Source: Sedimenticola selenatireducens DSM 17993 (GTDB lineage: Bacteria; Pseudomonadota; Gammaproteobacteria; Chromatiales; Chromatiaceae). From it: a stretch of DNA of 64,000 nucleotides. Shown piece by piece: positions 53,033 through 64,000 of the stretch (position 1 is its first letter; each line of letters opens with the position of its first letter). The stretch is from the NCBI RefSeq assembly GCF_000428045.1, contig NZ_ATZE01000011.1, forward strand, positions 1 to 64,000, read 5' to 3'. The translations under genes and the position numbers were made by a program. The notes beneath the pieces are model-generated. The model ran no database searches and was not told the origin of the DNA. It saw nothing but the letters and a program-made list of their open reading frames with translations.

Positions 53033-53564
53033 CAAGATCAGGATTGCCACCGCCTCCCTGGCCGGCTGTTTCGGCTGTCACATGTCTCTGCTGGACATTG
53101 ACGAGCGCCTGATCGATCTGGTGGCGCATATCGAGTTTGACCGCACCCCGCTGACCGACATCAAGCAGATCGGCCGTTGCGATGTGGGGTTGATCGAGGG
53201 TGGCGTCTGCAATGCGGAGAATGTGGAGGTACTGAAGGCGTTCCGCCGCCACTGCAACCTCCTGGTGGCAGTGGGTGCCTGTGCCATCAATGGCGGCATT
53301 CCCGCCATGCGCAATCAATATTCCCTGACTGAGTGCCTGGAAGAGGCCTATCTGCATGGCAGCGGTATCGACCAGCCCCAGATCCCCAGCGATCCGGAGC
53401 TGCCGCTGCTGCTGGACCAGGTGCATCCGATTCACGACGTGGTCTGGATAGACTATTTCCTGCCCGGCTGCCCGCCCTCCGCCGACACGATTTTTACTTT
53501 TCTGGATGAGCTGCTCTCGGGCAAGCCGATCCGGTTCGCCTACCGGCAGATTCATTATGACTGA
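53025..53564 (+). CDS. hoxY: NiFe hydrogenase small subunit HoxY
   Basis: HoxY holds the proximal [4Fe-4S] cluster next to the NiFe site. The 179-aa protein shows the ligand motif CFGCH (C15, C18) and further cysteines in EGGVCNAEN, AVGACAING and PGCPPSAD. There is no signal peptide, so it is cytoplasmic, as in other group 3d enzymes. The frame opens upstream, but the ATG at 53025 matches HoxY N-termini. It overlaps hoxU and hoxH. Confidence 0.94.
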   Translation: MADKIRIATASLAGCFGCHMSLLDIDERLIDLVAHIEFDRTPLTDIKQIGRCDVGLIEGGVCNAENVEVLKAFRRHCNLLVAVGACAINGGIPAMRNQYSLTECLEEAYLHGSGIDQPQIPSDPELPLLLDQVHPIHDVVWIDYFLPGCPPSADTIFTFLDELLSGKPIRFAYRQIHYD

Positions 53565-55062
53565 CAGCACGCCCACCGACATCAGCCGACTGGAGACGGC
53601 GGAGCATCCGGAAAACCTCCGGCGCATCGCCATTGAACCGCTCACCCGGGTGGAGGGCCATGGCAAGGTGACCCTGCTGCTGGACCATGACAACCGCATC
53701 CGGCAGGCGCGCCTGCACATCGTCGAGTTCAGGGGTTTCGAGAAATTCATCCAGGGCCGTCCCTACTGGGAGCTGCCGGTGCTGGTGCAGCGACTCTGCG
53801 GCATCTGTCCGGTCAGCCATCACCTGGCGGCCGGCAAGGCGATCGACCAACTGGCTGGTGTCGATCAACTGACGCCAACCGCGGAGAAGGTGCGCCGCTT
53901 GATGCACTATGGACAGATCCTGCAGTCCCACGCCCTGCACTTCTTCCATCTCTCCTCCCCTGACCTGCTGTTCGGGTTCGACAGCGACATCGGTCAGCGC
54001 AACGTGGTGGGGCTGATTGAGCGACATCCCGATCTGGCCAAGCAGGGCGTGCTGCTGCGCAAGTTTGGCCAGGAGGTGATCCGGGTCACCGCCGGTAAGC
54101 GGATACACGGCACCTGCGCCATCCCGGGCGGCGTCAACAAGTCGCTGGACAGCAGTGAACGGAACTACCTGCAACAAGATCTTCCGCAGATGATCAGATG
54201 GGGGCAGGAGGCGCTGAGCCTGGCCCAAAACCTGTTCCTGGAGGCGCGCGAACAGCACCGGCGGTTTGCCCGCATCGACACCCCGATGATGAGTCTCTGC
54301 CGTGATGACGGGGGGCTGGAGCTCTACCATGGCGGCCTGCGGGTAGTCACCGGCGATGGCCACAAACTGCTGGACCGGATCGACTCCCGGGAATACCACC
54401 GGCATATTCGGGAGCAGGTCAAGTCCTGGAGCTACATGAAGTTCCCCTATCTGCAGCAACTCGGTCCGGAACACGGCTCCTACCGGGTGGGCCCGCTGGC
54501 CCGCATCAACAGCTGCGACTATATCGATACTCCGCTGGCGGAACGGGCAAGGGTCGAATTTCGCGCCCTGGAACCGGATGGACTGGTCCAGTCCACCCTC
54601 GCCTACCACTGGGCACGCATGATCGAACTGCTGCACTGCGCCGAGAAGATCGAGCAGTTGCTGGACGACGCGGACCTGCTGGGCAGCGATCTGCAGCAAA
54701 GCGGTGAGATGCGGCCACGCGGCATCGGCGTCATCGAGGCACCCCGCGGCACCCTGATCCACGACTACGAAATCAATCCGGACGGCCTGGTGACCCGCGC
54801 CAACCTGATCGTCTCCACCACCCACAACAACCGCGCCATGAACGAGTCGGTCAGAACGGTAGCGGCCGATCTGTTCGACGGCCGGGAGATCAGCGAGGGC
54901 ATGCTGAACAGCATCGAGGTGGCGGTGCGCGCCTACGACCCCTGCCTCTCCTGCGCCACCCATGCCCTGGGCAAGATGCCGCTGGTGGTTGAATTACAGG
55001 AGCCGGATGGACGCATCATCGACCGACTGATCAAGGATACCCGGGGTGAACTGAGCCGGTGA
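53557..55062 (+). CDS. hoxH: NiFe hydrogenase large subunit HoxH
   Basis: HoxH carries the NiFe(CN)2CO active site. The 501-aa precursor has both ligand pairs: C81 and C84 in RLCGICPVSHH, and C463 and C466 in DPCLSCATH. The 32 residues after H469 form the C-terminal extension removed by the maturation protease after nickel insertion; that protease (hoxW) is encoded next. The start at 53557 overlaps the end of hoxY. hyp maturation genes are not in the window. Confidence 0.95.
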   Translation: MTDSTPTDISRLETAEHPENLRRIAIEPLTRVEGHGKVTLLLDHDNRIRQARLHIVEFRGFEKFIQGRPYWELPVLVQRLCGICPVSHHLAAGKAIDQLAGVDQLTPTAEKVRRLMHYGQILQSHALHFFHLSSPDLLFGFDSDIGQRNVVGLIERHPDLAKQGVLLRKFGQEVIRVTAGKRIHGTCAIPGGVNKSLDSSERNYLQQDLPQMIRWGQEALSLAQNLFLEAREQHRRFARIDTPMMSLCRDDGGLELYHGGLRVVTGDGHKLLDRIDSREYHRHIREQVKSWSYMKFPYLQQLGPEHGSYRVGPLARINSCDYIDTPLAERARVEFRALEPDGLVQSTLAYHWARMIELLHCAEKIEQLLDDADLLGSDLQQSGEMRPRGIGVIEAPRGTLIHDYEINPDGLVTRANLIVSTTHNNRAMNESVRTVAADLFDGREISEGMLNSIEVAVRAYDPCLSCATHALGKMPLVVELQEPDGRIIDRLIKDTRGELSR

Positions 55063-55547
55063 GCAGGGCACCGGTTGCAGTTATCGGTTACGGCAATCCT
55101 TCCCGGGGCGATGACGCCCTGGGGCCGCTGCTGCTGGAGCGATTGGGGCAATCTCAGGATATCGATCCAAGGCAGTATGAATCCGTTACCGATTTCCAAC
55201 TGCAGATTGAGCACGTCACCGACCTGGAACAACGTGATTTACTGCTGTTTATCGATGCCTCGGTCTCGGCCCGGCCGCCGTTCGAGTTTTCCCGCCTGAC
55301 CCCGCAACGGGACCACAGCTACAGCAGCCACAGCCTGAGTCCGGCCACCCTGCTGTCGGTGTACCAGGATGTCTACAAAATCGCACCGCCGCCCGCTTAT
55401 CTGCTCACTATTCCAGGCTATCTGTTCGAACTGGGCCAGCCGTTGAGCCAGAGGGCAGCGGAGCATTTGGAGCAGGCCGTCAGTTTCGTTGAAGAGCTAT
55501 TGCAGCACCCGCAGAGGAGATTCTGGGAGTCGAAAATTCGCAGCTAA
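55059..55547 (+). CDS. hoxW: Hydrogenase maturation protease HoxW (GTG start)
   Basis: The 162-aa aspartic-type endopeptidase belongs to the HycI/HoxW family. Its N-terminal IGYGNPSRGDDALGP holds the nickel-sensing acidic residue, with a second one in LLLFIDA near residue 65. It removes the C-terminal peptide of HoxH. The GTG start overlaps the hoxH stop (GTGA), so it is translationally coupled. Confidence 0.9.
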   Translation: MSRAPVAVIGYGNPSRGDDALGPLLLERLGQSQDIDPRQYESVTDFQLQIEHVTDLEQRDLLLFIDASVSARPPFEFSRLTPQRDHSYSSHSLSPATLLSVYQDVYKIAPPPAYLLTIPGYLFELGQPLSQRAAEHLEQAVSFVEELLQHPQRRFWESKIRS

Positions 55548-55622
55548 AGCCGCGACCAACGCTGTAGCGTCGCATTAGCGCAGGGTAATCCGACAACCTA
55601 TGCCCCCCTGAGCGCAAACCCT

Positions 55623-55650
55623 GTCGGGTTACGCCATCGGCTAACCCGAC
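55623..55650. repeat. REP-like hairpin GTCGGGTTA / TAACCCGAC
   Basis: Perfect 9-bp inverted repeat around a 10-bp spacer, between convergent hoxW and clpB. Related copies lie at 63146-63172 and 63201-63233, so it is a dispersed intergenic repeat, possibly also working as a transcription terminator here. Confidence 0.75.
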
Positions 55651-55712
55651 CTACCCGCCGCCAATAGAGGGCGGGAACGGGCCAACCGGGTGACCCGGCC
55701 GGCCCGTTCCAC

Positions 55713-58289
<2,577 letters not shown>

Positions 58290-58359
58290 GGAAATTACTC
58301 CGATATTTCTAAGGTTACCCAGGAGATGGGGCACCCGATATCGAAATTCAACTGGAAAT

Positions 58360-59073
58360 TCAGATCGCTACAGAACTCTCTTGATCTTCGTCACCTTCCA
58401 GGATTCCCTGAACCAGGGTCTGCAACTGATCCCGGCCCCACTCCTCGGGATAGATCGCGGAACCCGCCTTGATACTGGCCCGGCCACGCAGCAGCACCCC
58501 GCCGATCACGCCACCCTCTCCACGAATACCGCAGATGCGATGGGGGAAGATTGGCGCGCCGGTGATCTGGGAGAGACGGATGGCACCAGCCTTGATGCGA
58601 CGCGGCGGATCCGAGTCCAGATGGATCTTGCCATGGGGAAACAGCGCCACCACCTCGCCGCCACGCAGGCAGCGCAGCGCCTCCCGCAGCGCCTGCTCCG
58701 GGCGTTTTTCCCGGTCCACCGGGATACAGCCGATGGCTCGAAACAGCCAGGTGAGGCCAAAGCGCTGATACTCCTCGCGGGCGATGATAAAACGCAGGGG
58801 ACGCCGGGCCGAGGCGACCAGCAGCAGCGGATCGAGTCCGGAGACATGGTTAGCCACCACAATCGCCGGCCCGGACTTCGGCAGGCGGATGCCGATCCGA
58901 TTGAGCCGGTGATAGCGGTAGCAGAACAAGCGGTTGAGTCCATCCAGCAGGTTCACCCAACCACGCCCCCAGTCAACCCGGTTGGCACGGTGGCAGGCCC
59001 GGTAGAGCCGCAAGAGCTGCCACAGCAGCAGGGCGGCCAGCAGGGATGAAATGACTACGGCGGTGGATGGCAC
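58360..59073 (-). CDS. Lysophospholipid (1-acylglycerol-3-phosphate) acyltransferase family protein (GTG start)
   Basis: The 237-aa PlsC-type acyltransferase has an N-terminal membrane helix (about 5-25), the catalytic HX4D motif in NHVSGLD near residue 76 and the downstream motifs [10 protein letters not shown] and FPHGKIH. It transfers acyl chains in phospholipid synthesis or repair. It lies 70 bp upstream of clpB on the same strand. The start is a GTG behind GGGAG. Confidence 0.88.
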   Translation of the reverse strand: MPSTAVVISSLLAALLLWQLLRLYRACHRANRVDWGRGWVNLLDGLNRLFCYRYHRLNRIGIRLPKSGPAIVVANHVSGLDPLLLVASARRPLRFIIAREEYQRFGLTWLFRAIGCIPVDREKRPEQALREALRCLRGGEVVALFPHGKIHLDSDPPRRIKAGAIRLSQITGAPIFPHRICGIRGEGGVIGGVLLRGRASIKAGSAIYPEEWGRDQLQTLVQGILEGDEDQESSVAI

Positions 59074-59117
59074 AACTCCCTCGTAAACTTAAGCCGCGAA
59101 TGATCGCGAGTAGTATG

Positions 59118-59145
59118 CATTTCCACGCGGAGCGTGGGAACGAGA
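59118..59145. repeat. Dispersed palindromic repeat (CACGCGGAGCGTG)
   Basis: TTCCACGC-GGA-GCGTGGGAA is a short palindrome of the kind scattered in intergenic DNA of many gammaproteobacteria. It lies between the acyltransferase gene and def. Only one copy is in this window. Confidence 0.5.
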
Positions 59146-59252
59146 AACGAGAAAAGGCGGATGGCAGTTTAATCGCAGCGAAAGCAACTCCTACACCCGC
59201 CCTGATTACGGATAGATAATCCCGATCGTAGGAACGGCTAAAATCAATCCGG

Positions 59253-59777
59253 CTATTTTTTAGGCTTGCCGCCTTTCTGATACACCTTGCGCTGAAACAG
59301 GTCGGTACGCCGGCTCACCACCCGATCGATGAACAGCATGCCGTCGAGGTGGTCCAGCTCGTGCTGCACGGCGCGCGCTTCGTAGCCCTCCATCTCATAC
59401 TCCAGCGGCTGCCCCCAGGGGTCCTGGGCACGGATCTTGATCTGGGTGGCGCGAATCACGTTACCGGTGTAATCGGGCACCGAAAGGCACCCCTCCCGAC
59501 CCATCTCGAAACCGTCCCAGTGGGTGATCTCTGGGTTCACCAGGATCATGTAGCCGTGGTTGGGCACCGGCTTGCGGGTATTGGAGACATCGACAATCAC
59601 CACCCGTTGAAACCGGCCCACTTGCGGAGCGGCAATGCCGACTGCGGCGGGACCGTCACGACGGGTCTGTTCCAGGTCATCGATAAAGGCGCGCAGTTCA
59701 TCGTCGAACTGTTCCACCGGCTCCGATACCTGCTTCAGACGGTCGTCGGGGATTTTTAATATTTCCAGAACTGCCAT
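59253..59777 (-). CDS. def: Peptide deformylase
   Basis: Peptide deformylase removes the N-formyl group from nascent proteins. The 174-aa enzyme has all three motifs: GIAAPQVG (motif 1), EGCLSVP with the metal-ligand cysteine (motif 2) and QHELDHLDG (HExxH type, motif 3). It lies 2 bp after the gcvR-like gene on the same strand and is not next to fmt, so it may be one of several copies. Confidence 0.95.
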   Translation of the reverse strand: MAVLEILKIPDDRLKQVSEPVEQFDDELRAFIDDLEQTRRDGPAAVGIAAPQVGRFQRVVIVDVSNTRKPVPNHGYMILVNPEITHWDGFEMGREGCLSVPDYTGNVIRATQIKIRAQDPWGQPLEYEMEGYEARAVQHELDHLDGMLFIDRVVSRRTDLFQRKVYQKGGKPKK

Positions 59778-59779
59778 TG

Positions 59780-60286
59780 TTATCCAATCAGTGTCTCAAT
59801 GGGAGATACGCGCACATCGATATCACCCAGATTATCCAGCGCCGCCTCCAGCGACTCTAACGGCAGATCCGCATAACCCTGGATATGCATGATGTAGACC
59901 GGCCGCTCACTGGAGCCGGCCACGTCCGATTCCAGTTCCAGAATATTAAAGCCCTGCTCCGCCAGCACGGCGGTTACCTGTGCGACTATGCCGGCCCGGT
60001 CGGCTCCGGCTACCCGCACCTGGATATTGGGGACTACATGCTGATGCAGCGAGCCGGCAATATTATCCACATGCATGTGCAGTCCCAGGGCATCCACGAC
60101 CGGCTGCAACACCGGCTCCACCACGCCCTCACCGGTCACCATCATCATGATGGTGAAGTTGCCCCCCAGGCGGATCATCGAGGCCTCGCCCAGGTTCCAG
60201 CCCGCCCGGTAGAGGGCATTCGTCACCTGCCCCACAATCCCGGGTTGATCGGCGCCGACCAGTGTCAGCATTTTCCAGTCATTCAT
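59780..60286 (-). CDS. Double-ACT-domain protein, glycine cleavage repressor (GcvR)-like
   Basis: The 168-aa protein consists of two ACT domains (about 5-80 and 90-165), as in GcvR, which regulates glycine cleavage through protein contact with GcvA. The first begins LTLVGADQPGIVGQVTNAL and the second VRVAGADRAGIVAQV, both typical ligand-binding loops. GGGAG is directly before the first ATG (60295), so the second ATG at 60286 has the better spacing. It is probably co-transcribed with def. Confidence 0.85.
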   Translation of the reverse strand: MNDWKMLTLVGADQPGIVGQVTNALYRAGWNLGEASMIRLGGNFTIMMMVTGEGVVEPVLQPVVDALGLHMHVDNIAGSLHQHVVPNIQVRVAGADRAGIVAQVTAVLAEQGFNILELESDVAGSSERPVYIMHIQGYADLPLESLEAALDNLGDIDVRVSPIETLIG

Positions 60287-60329
60287 CTTTTTCATCTCCC
60301 GTTATTAAACGGACCTTGGTATCAACCCA

Positions 60330-60412
60330 TAGGTTGGGGTGAGGAACGAACCCCAACATCATGGCGCACACACATGCCCCCCGTTGGGGTTCGCAAGCTC
60401 ACCCCAACCTAC
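60330..60412. repeat. Inverted pair of GTTGGGG-type repeats
   Basis: TAGGTTGGGGTGAG...ACCCCAAC (60330-60357) and its inverted copy CGTTGGGGTTCG...CCCCAACCTA (60382-60410) face each other over a 24-bp spacer in the gap upstream of the gcvR-like gene. Each copy is itself palindromic. This is a REP-type dispersed sequence. Confidence 0.7.
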
Positions 60413-60429
60413 GAACTCGTATCGATTTT

Positions 60430-61173
60430 TCACTCGATCCAGATCAGCGACGCCATGCGTCCCGTCACCCCGTCCCGGCGATAGGAAAAAAAACGCTTAA
60501 TATCGGTTACTGTACAGTAATCCCCACCACCGATAAAACCGACCCCTGCCCGCTCTAACCGCAAACGCGCCAGCCGGTAGATATCCGCCAGCCAGTGTCC
60601 CGGCCGGCCCGGATGGAACGCACTGGCAGCCTGCGGATCATCCTGTAAGAACCGTTCCCTGACCTCGGGACCCACCTCAAAGGCATCCGGACCAATCGCC
60701 GGACCCAGCCATGCCAGCAGTTGGTCGGCCGGGCCCTCAAAACCTGCCAGCGCCGCCTCGATGACGCCATCGGCCAGACCACGCCAGCCGGCATGCACGG
60801 CTGCCACCCGGCTGCCCGCCCGGTTACAGAACAGGACAGGCAGGCAGTCAGCGGTCATCACCACGCACACCTGGCCCGGCTGGCTGGTCACGCTCGCATC
60901 GGCCTCCCGGCTTGTTACTGATCCCGCACAATCCAGCACCCGAGTACCGTGTACCTGATTGAGCCAGATTGGAGTTGCCGGCAACCGTGCCACAACTTCC
61001 AGCCGCTTGCGGTTCTCCGCCACTGCCGCCGGATCATCACCCACATGGTCTGCCAGATTGAGACTGTCAAACGGGGGCAGGCTCACCCCACCGACCCGGG
61101 TGGAGATCACGGCATGCACGGCAGCTGGGGCAGGCCAGACCGGAATCAGCAGTTCGGGGATTGGCTCAGGCAT
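60430..61173 (-). CDS. pgeF: Purine nucleoside phosphorylase / polyphenol oxidase family protein (YfiH)
   Basis: The 247-aa protein of the multicopper-oxidase-like YfiH family has conserved STRVGG near residue 24, NQVHG near 72, TADCLPV (metal-ligand Cys) near 109 and HAGWRG near 128. Members act as purine nucleoside phosphorylases and in peptidoglycan editing (PgeF). The ATG at 61173 overlaps the rluD stop by 8 bp; the much longer open frame runs inside rluD and is rejected. rluD-pgeF-clpB order is common in gammaproteobacteria. Confidence 0.92.
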   Translation of the reverse strand: MPEPIPELLIPVWPAPAAVHAVISTRVGGVSLPPFDSLNLADHVGDDPAAVAENRKRLEVVARLPATPIWLNQVHGTRVLDCAGSVTSREADASVTSQPGQVCVVMTADCLPVLFCNRAGSRVAAVHAGWRGLADGVIEAALAGFEGPADQLLAWLGPAIGPDAFEVGPEVRERFLQDDPQAASAFHPGRPGHWLADIYRLARLRLERAGVGFIGGGDYCTVTDIKRFFSYRRDGVTGRMASLIWIE

Positions 61174-62125
61174 GTTGCAGATCCATTCGCAGGGCCTCCA
61201 GCAACTGCCGCATATCCTCCGGCAAGGGCGCCTCCCATTCCATCCATTCACCCGATTGCGGATGGGTGAGCCCCAGCTTGAGAGCGTGCAGCGCCTGCCG
61301 ATGGAATTGGCGAAGCGTCTCGCGCAGCTGTTCCGAGGCGCCCGCCGGCTGACGCAGCCGTCCGGCATAGACCGGATCACCCACCAGGGGATAGCGCAGA
61401 TGGGCCATATGGACCCGAATCTGGTGGGTTCGGCCGGTCTCCAGCTTGACCTTCAGATAGGTATGGGCGCGAAAACGCTCCAGCACCCGATAGTGGGTGA
61501 CGGCCTCCTTACCGGCATGGTGGACCGCCATCTTGACGCGCTGGGTCGGGTGACGGCCAATCGGCTCATCCACCGAACCACCTGCCGTCATCACCCCGGT
61601 GGCGATCGCCCGGTACTCACGCTCGAACTCGCGCGCCTGCAGTTGCTCCACCAGGAACTTGTGGGCGGCCGGCGTACGGGCGATCACCAGCAGGCCGGTG
61701 GTCTCCTTGTCGAGCCGGTGAATAATTCCTGCCCGAGGCAGCTGGATCAGTGACGGGTCGTGGTGCAACAGCGCGTTCTGCAAGGTGCCATCGGGATTTC
61801 CGGCAGCCGGGTGAACCACCAGACCGGCCGGTTTGTTGATCAGGATCAGGGCCTCATCCTCATGGACGATATCCAGCTCAATCGCCTGTGGCCGGCACTC
61901 AACCTGATCCTCCAGATGCGCTTCCAGCGCCACCCACTCGCCGCCCAACACCTTGTCCCGCGGTCGGCAGGTTACCCCGTCCAGGGTGACCAGCCCCTCT
62001 TTCACCCACTGTTGCAGGCGGCTTCGGGAGTAATCCGGAAACAACTGGGCCAGCGCCTGGTCCAGCCGTTTGCCCGCCAACTCAACTCCCACCCGTGCAC
62101 TGAGATGCTCTACTCTTTCAGACAA
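61166..62125 (-). CDS. rluD: 23S rRNA pseudouridine synthase RluD (TTG start)
   Basis: RluD makes pseudouridines in helix 69 of 23S rRNA. The 319-aa protein has an S4 RNA-binding domain (about 15-75) and an RluA-type catalytic domain with the aspartate in HRLDKETTGLL near residue 141. The start is TTG behind GGGAG with 8-bp spacing. It diverges from bamD, as in many gammaproteobacteria, and its end overlaps pgeF. Confidence 0.95.
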   Translation of the reverse strand: MSERVEHLSARVGVELAGKRLDQALAQLFPDYSRSRLQQWVKEGLVTLDGVTCRPRDKVLGGEWVALEAHLEDQVECRPQAIELDIVHEDEALILINKPAGLVVHPAAGNPDGTLQNALLHHDPSLIQLPRAGIIHRLDKETTGLLVIARTPAAHKFLVEQLQAREFEREYRAIATGVMTAGGSVDEPIGRHPTQRVKMAVHHAGKEAVTHYRVLERFRAHTYLKVKLETGRTHQIRVHMAHLRYPLVGDPVYAGRLRQPAGASEQLRETLRQFHRQALHALKLGLTHPQSGEWMEWEAPLPEDMRQLLEALRMDLQHA

Positions 62126-62310
62126 TGCCGCCGCTCCCGATCATTCTGTCCAGTCTCTGCCCAACTCCTCTGAGGGAGGGGAGTTTAACGCATTCCACCC
62201 CTCCGCTGCTCACCTTACCAACCTGCTGAACCTTATTTTTCCATAATCGCCCAACAGAAACCTTTCGGGTATACTTTTCGACTCTAATCATCATCCAGTT
62301 ACGATCACAA

Positions 62311-63138
62311 ATGGCCAGACATCGCATTTTCACCGCTGTACTTATTCTGTTCCTGCTCTCGGGCTGTTCCCTGCTCCCCAAAGAGAAGGACGAAACCATC
62401 GGCTGGAGCGCCCAGAAATTCTATTCCGAGGCCAGCTTCGCCATGTCTGACGGTGATTATGAAACCGCCATCAAATATTTCGAAGGCCTGGAATCCCGCT
62501 ACCCCTTCGGACGCTATGCCATGCAGGCCCAGCTTGACGTGGCCTACGCCTATTACAAGGATGGCAATCATGAATCAGCCATCGCCGCGGCCGATCGCTT
62601 CATCCGGCTGCACCCGCGCGATCCCCATGTAGATTACGCCTACTATCTCAAGGGTATTGTCAACTTCAATCGTAACCTGAGTTTTATTACCCGGTTTATT
62701 CCAACCGACACCTCCCAGCGCGACCCCGGCTCGACCATTGACTCTTTTAATGATTTTGCCGAACTGGTGCGCCGCTTCCCGGAAAGCCAGTATGCCGAGG
62801 ATGCCCGCAAGCGCATGTTCTATCTGCGCAATAATCTGGCCAGCCATGAAGTTCATGTGGCCCGTTACTACATGAAGCGCGGCGCCTACCTGGCAGCCGC
62901 CAATCGCTGCGTTACCGTGGTAGAGAAGTACCAGCGCACACCATCGGTCAAGGAGGCACTTGAAATCATGATCTCGGCCTATGACAAACTGGGACTGGAA
63001 GAACTCTCTGCCGACGCCCAACGGGTACTGGCGCTGAACCTGCAGAGCGGCGCCCTGGATGTGGCAGAGACCAGCTATGAAGAGAAAAAGTCGCTTGGCA
63101 AGGCGGTCTGGGATTATCTGGAGCTGGACAAGAACTGA
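62311..63138 (+). CDS. bamD: Outer membrane assembly lipoprotein BamD
   Basis: BamD is the essential lipoprotein of the BAM complex that inserts beta-barrel proteins. The 275-aa precursor has a lipoprotein signal with lipobox LLSGC (C19) and five TPR-like repeats (about 35-240), starting with the family segment AQKFYSEASFAMSDGDY. It diverges from rluD and ends 115 bp before a strong hairpin. Confidence 0.96.
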   Translation: MARHRIFTAVLILFLLSGCSLLPKEKDETIGWSAQKFYSEASFAMSDGDYETAIKYFEGLESRYPFGRYAMQAQLDVAYAYYKDGNHESAIAAADRFIRLHPRDPHVDYAYYLKGIVNFNRNLSFITRFIPTDTSQRDPGSTIDSFNDFAELVRRFPESQYAEDARKRMFYLRNNLASHEVHVARYYMKRGAYLAAANRCVTVVEKYQRTPSVKEALEIMISAYDKLGLEELSADAQRVLALNLQSGALDVAETSYEEKKSLGKAVWDYLELDKN

Positions 63139-63145
63139 GTGGATC

Positions 63146-63233
63146 GTCGGAACACGCTATCGCTAATCCGACCCACGAACCCCGCAACCGGGTTGAGCGG
63201 TAGGTCGCGTTAGCCCGAAGGGCGTAACCCGAC
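63146..63233. repeat. Two REP-like hairpins after bamD
   Basis: GTCGGA-N15-TCCGAC (63146-63172) and an imperfect palindrome TAGGTCGCGTTAGCC...GGCGTAACCCGAC (63201-63233) belong to the same GTCGGGTTA family as the copy at 55623-55650. They lie in the non-coding gap between convergent bamD and glnB. Confidence 0.7.
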
Positions 63234-63252
63234 AAATCAGCTGACGCATCGA

Positions 63253-63291
63253 CCACAAAGAAGGGGTGCATGATGCACCCCTTCTTTGTGG
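63253..63291. terminator. Strong bidirectional hairpin between bamD and glnB
   Basis: Perfect 18-bp stem CCACAAAGAAGGGGTGCA / TGCACCCCTTCTTTGTGG with a 3-nt loop. It lies between convergent genes, 12 bp after the glnB stop. The T-rich arm is inside the stem, and no long T run follows on the plus strand. Confidence 0.85.
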
Positions 63292-63303
63292 CCCTAATAA
63301 AAA

Positions 63304-63666
<363 letters not shown>

Positions 63667-63772
63667 TTACCGCATTGGCGGCGGAATTACTGTTTTATGG
63701 ATGCTCATCTTACCGGAAATAACCACACCGGCAATATTGTGGAATGATTCTTCCTTTAACAGAGCAATCCGG

Positions 63773-64000
63773 TTAAAAACCATTGGTCAGGGGATAGCGC
63801 CTGTCCCTGCCGAAGGCGCGCTGGCTGATCTTGACACCCGGCGGCGCCTGGCGGCGCTTGTACTCGTTGCGGTCCACCAGACGGACCACCCGGCGCACAT
63901 CCGCTTCATTGAACCCGGCCGCCACAATCTCCTTGATCCCTTTATCCTGTTCGATATACATCGCCAAAACCGGGTCCAGGATTTCGTAGGGTGGCAGCGA
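63773..64000 (-). CDS. nadE: NAD+ synthetase NadE, C-terminal part (runs off the window)
   Basis: The last 75 codons of a glutamine-dependent NAD synthetase are visible on the minus strand, ending RYPLTNGF. The conserved end segment contains [29 protein letters not shown] and [16 protein letters not shown], typical of the synthetase domain of the long (about 540-aa) NadE. The gene continues beyond position 64000, so its start and the amidase domain are not seen. Confidence 0.9.
   Translation of the reverse strand, partial: SLPPYEILDPVLAMYIEQDKGIKEIVAAGFNEADVRRVVRLVDRNEYKRRQAPPGVKISQRAFGRDRRYPLTNGF

Noticed and set aside
61174-61380. 69-residue N-terminal extension of pgeF
   Set aside because: The extension overlaps rluD in another frame and has shadow-like Arg/Cys-rich composition; the ATG at 61173 gives the normal protein.

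Overview
The window looks like chromosomal DNA of a denitrifying, sulfur-oxidising gammaproteobacterium of the Sedimenticola / Thiodiazotropha / Chromatiales kind. This placement is inferred from gene content: a cNOR cluster, flavocytochrome c sulfide dehydrogenase, a NAD-linked Hox hydrogenase, a membrane-coupled formate dehydrogenase and the 'marine' proteobacterial sortase system. No alignment was run. Genes are densely packed. I saw no rRNA, tRNA, CRISPR array, prophage or transposase.

Layout. 1-6.9 kb: norC-norB, a terminator, then norE-norF-norQ-(polyferredoxin)-norD. 7.3-11.8 kb: a tetraheme NapC/NirT-type cytochrome, a secreted ankyrin protein, fccA-fccB and a facing diheme cytochrome c. 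12-16.4 kb: a hybrid histidine kinase and a TonB-dependent receptor carrying the CxxxM and HxM pair of the copper receptor OprC. 16.9-27.4 kb (minus strand): a long formate dehydrogenase operon of DUF3305, DUF3306, polyferredoxin, TorD-type chaperone, small TAT protein, catalytic subunit, FeS subunit and cytochrome b subunit. It ends in a NarI-like cytochrome b and a CCG-domain FeS protein. moaA diverges from it at 27.75 kb. 29.3-40.2 kb: the dedicated sortase system (sortase, VIT/VWA target with an LPQTA signal, OmpA-like protein, and further on PdsR/PdsS). It is interrupted by a block holding an HTH/PBP-like regulator, an NtrC-type sigma-54 activator and mobB. 40.2-50.3 kb: an ABC exporter, an SQR-like flavoprotein, ptsP-rppH, a HAD phosphatase, and a Ser/Thr kinase-HDOD-GAF protein. 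50.5-55.5 kb: hoxFUYHW. 55.7-64 kb: housekeeping genes clpB, plsC-like, def, gcvR-like, pgeF-rluD, bamD, glnB and the 3' end of nadE.

The most interesting signal is regulatory. GG-N10-GC sigma-54 promoters lie in front of the formate dehydrogenase operon, moaA, the HTH/PBP regulator and mobB, and probably the activator gene itself. Three of them share the core GGTATG-N3-TTTGC. A 17-bp palindrome, TGNGRCA-N3-TGTCNCA, lies 60-200 bp upstream of these promoters at three separate places (27.58, 33.16 and 36.29 kb). Together with the NtrC-type activator encoded beside one of them, this predicts a compact formate / molybdenum-cofactor regulon: activator, upstream sites, sigma-54 promoters, catalytic operon, cofactor genes and a possible oxyanion-sensing regulator.

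Metabolically, formate, hydrogen and sulfide supply electrons. Cytochromes c and b and polyferredoxins carry them, and nitric oxide is one terminal acceptor. A likely copper receptor would suit the copper needs of a denitrifier.
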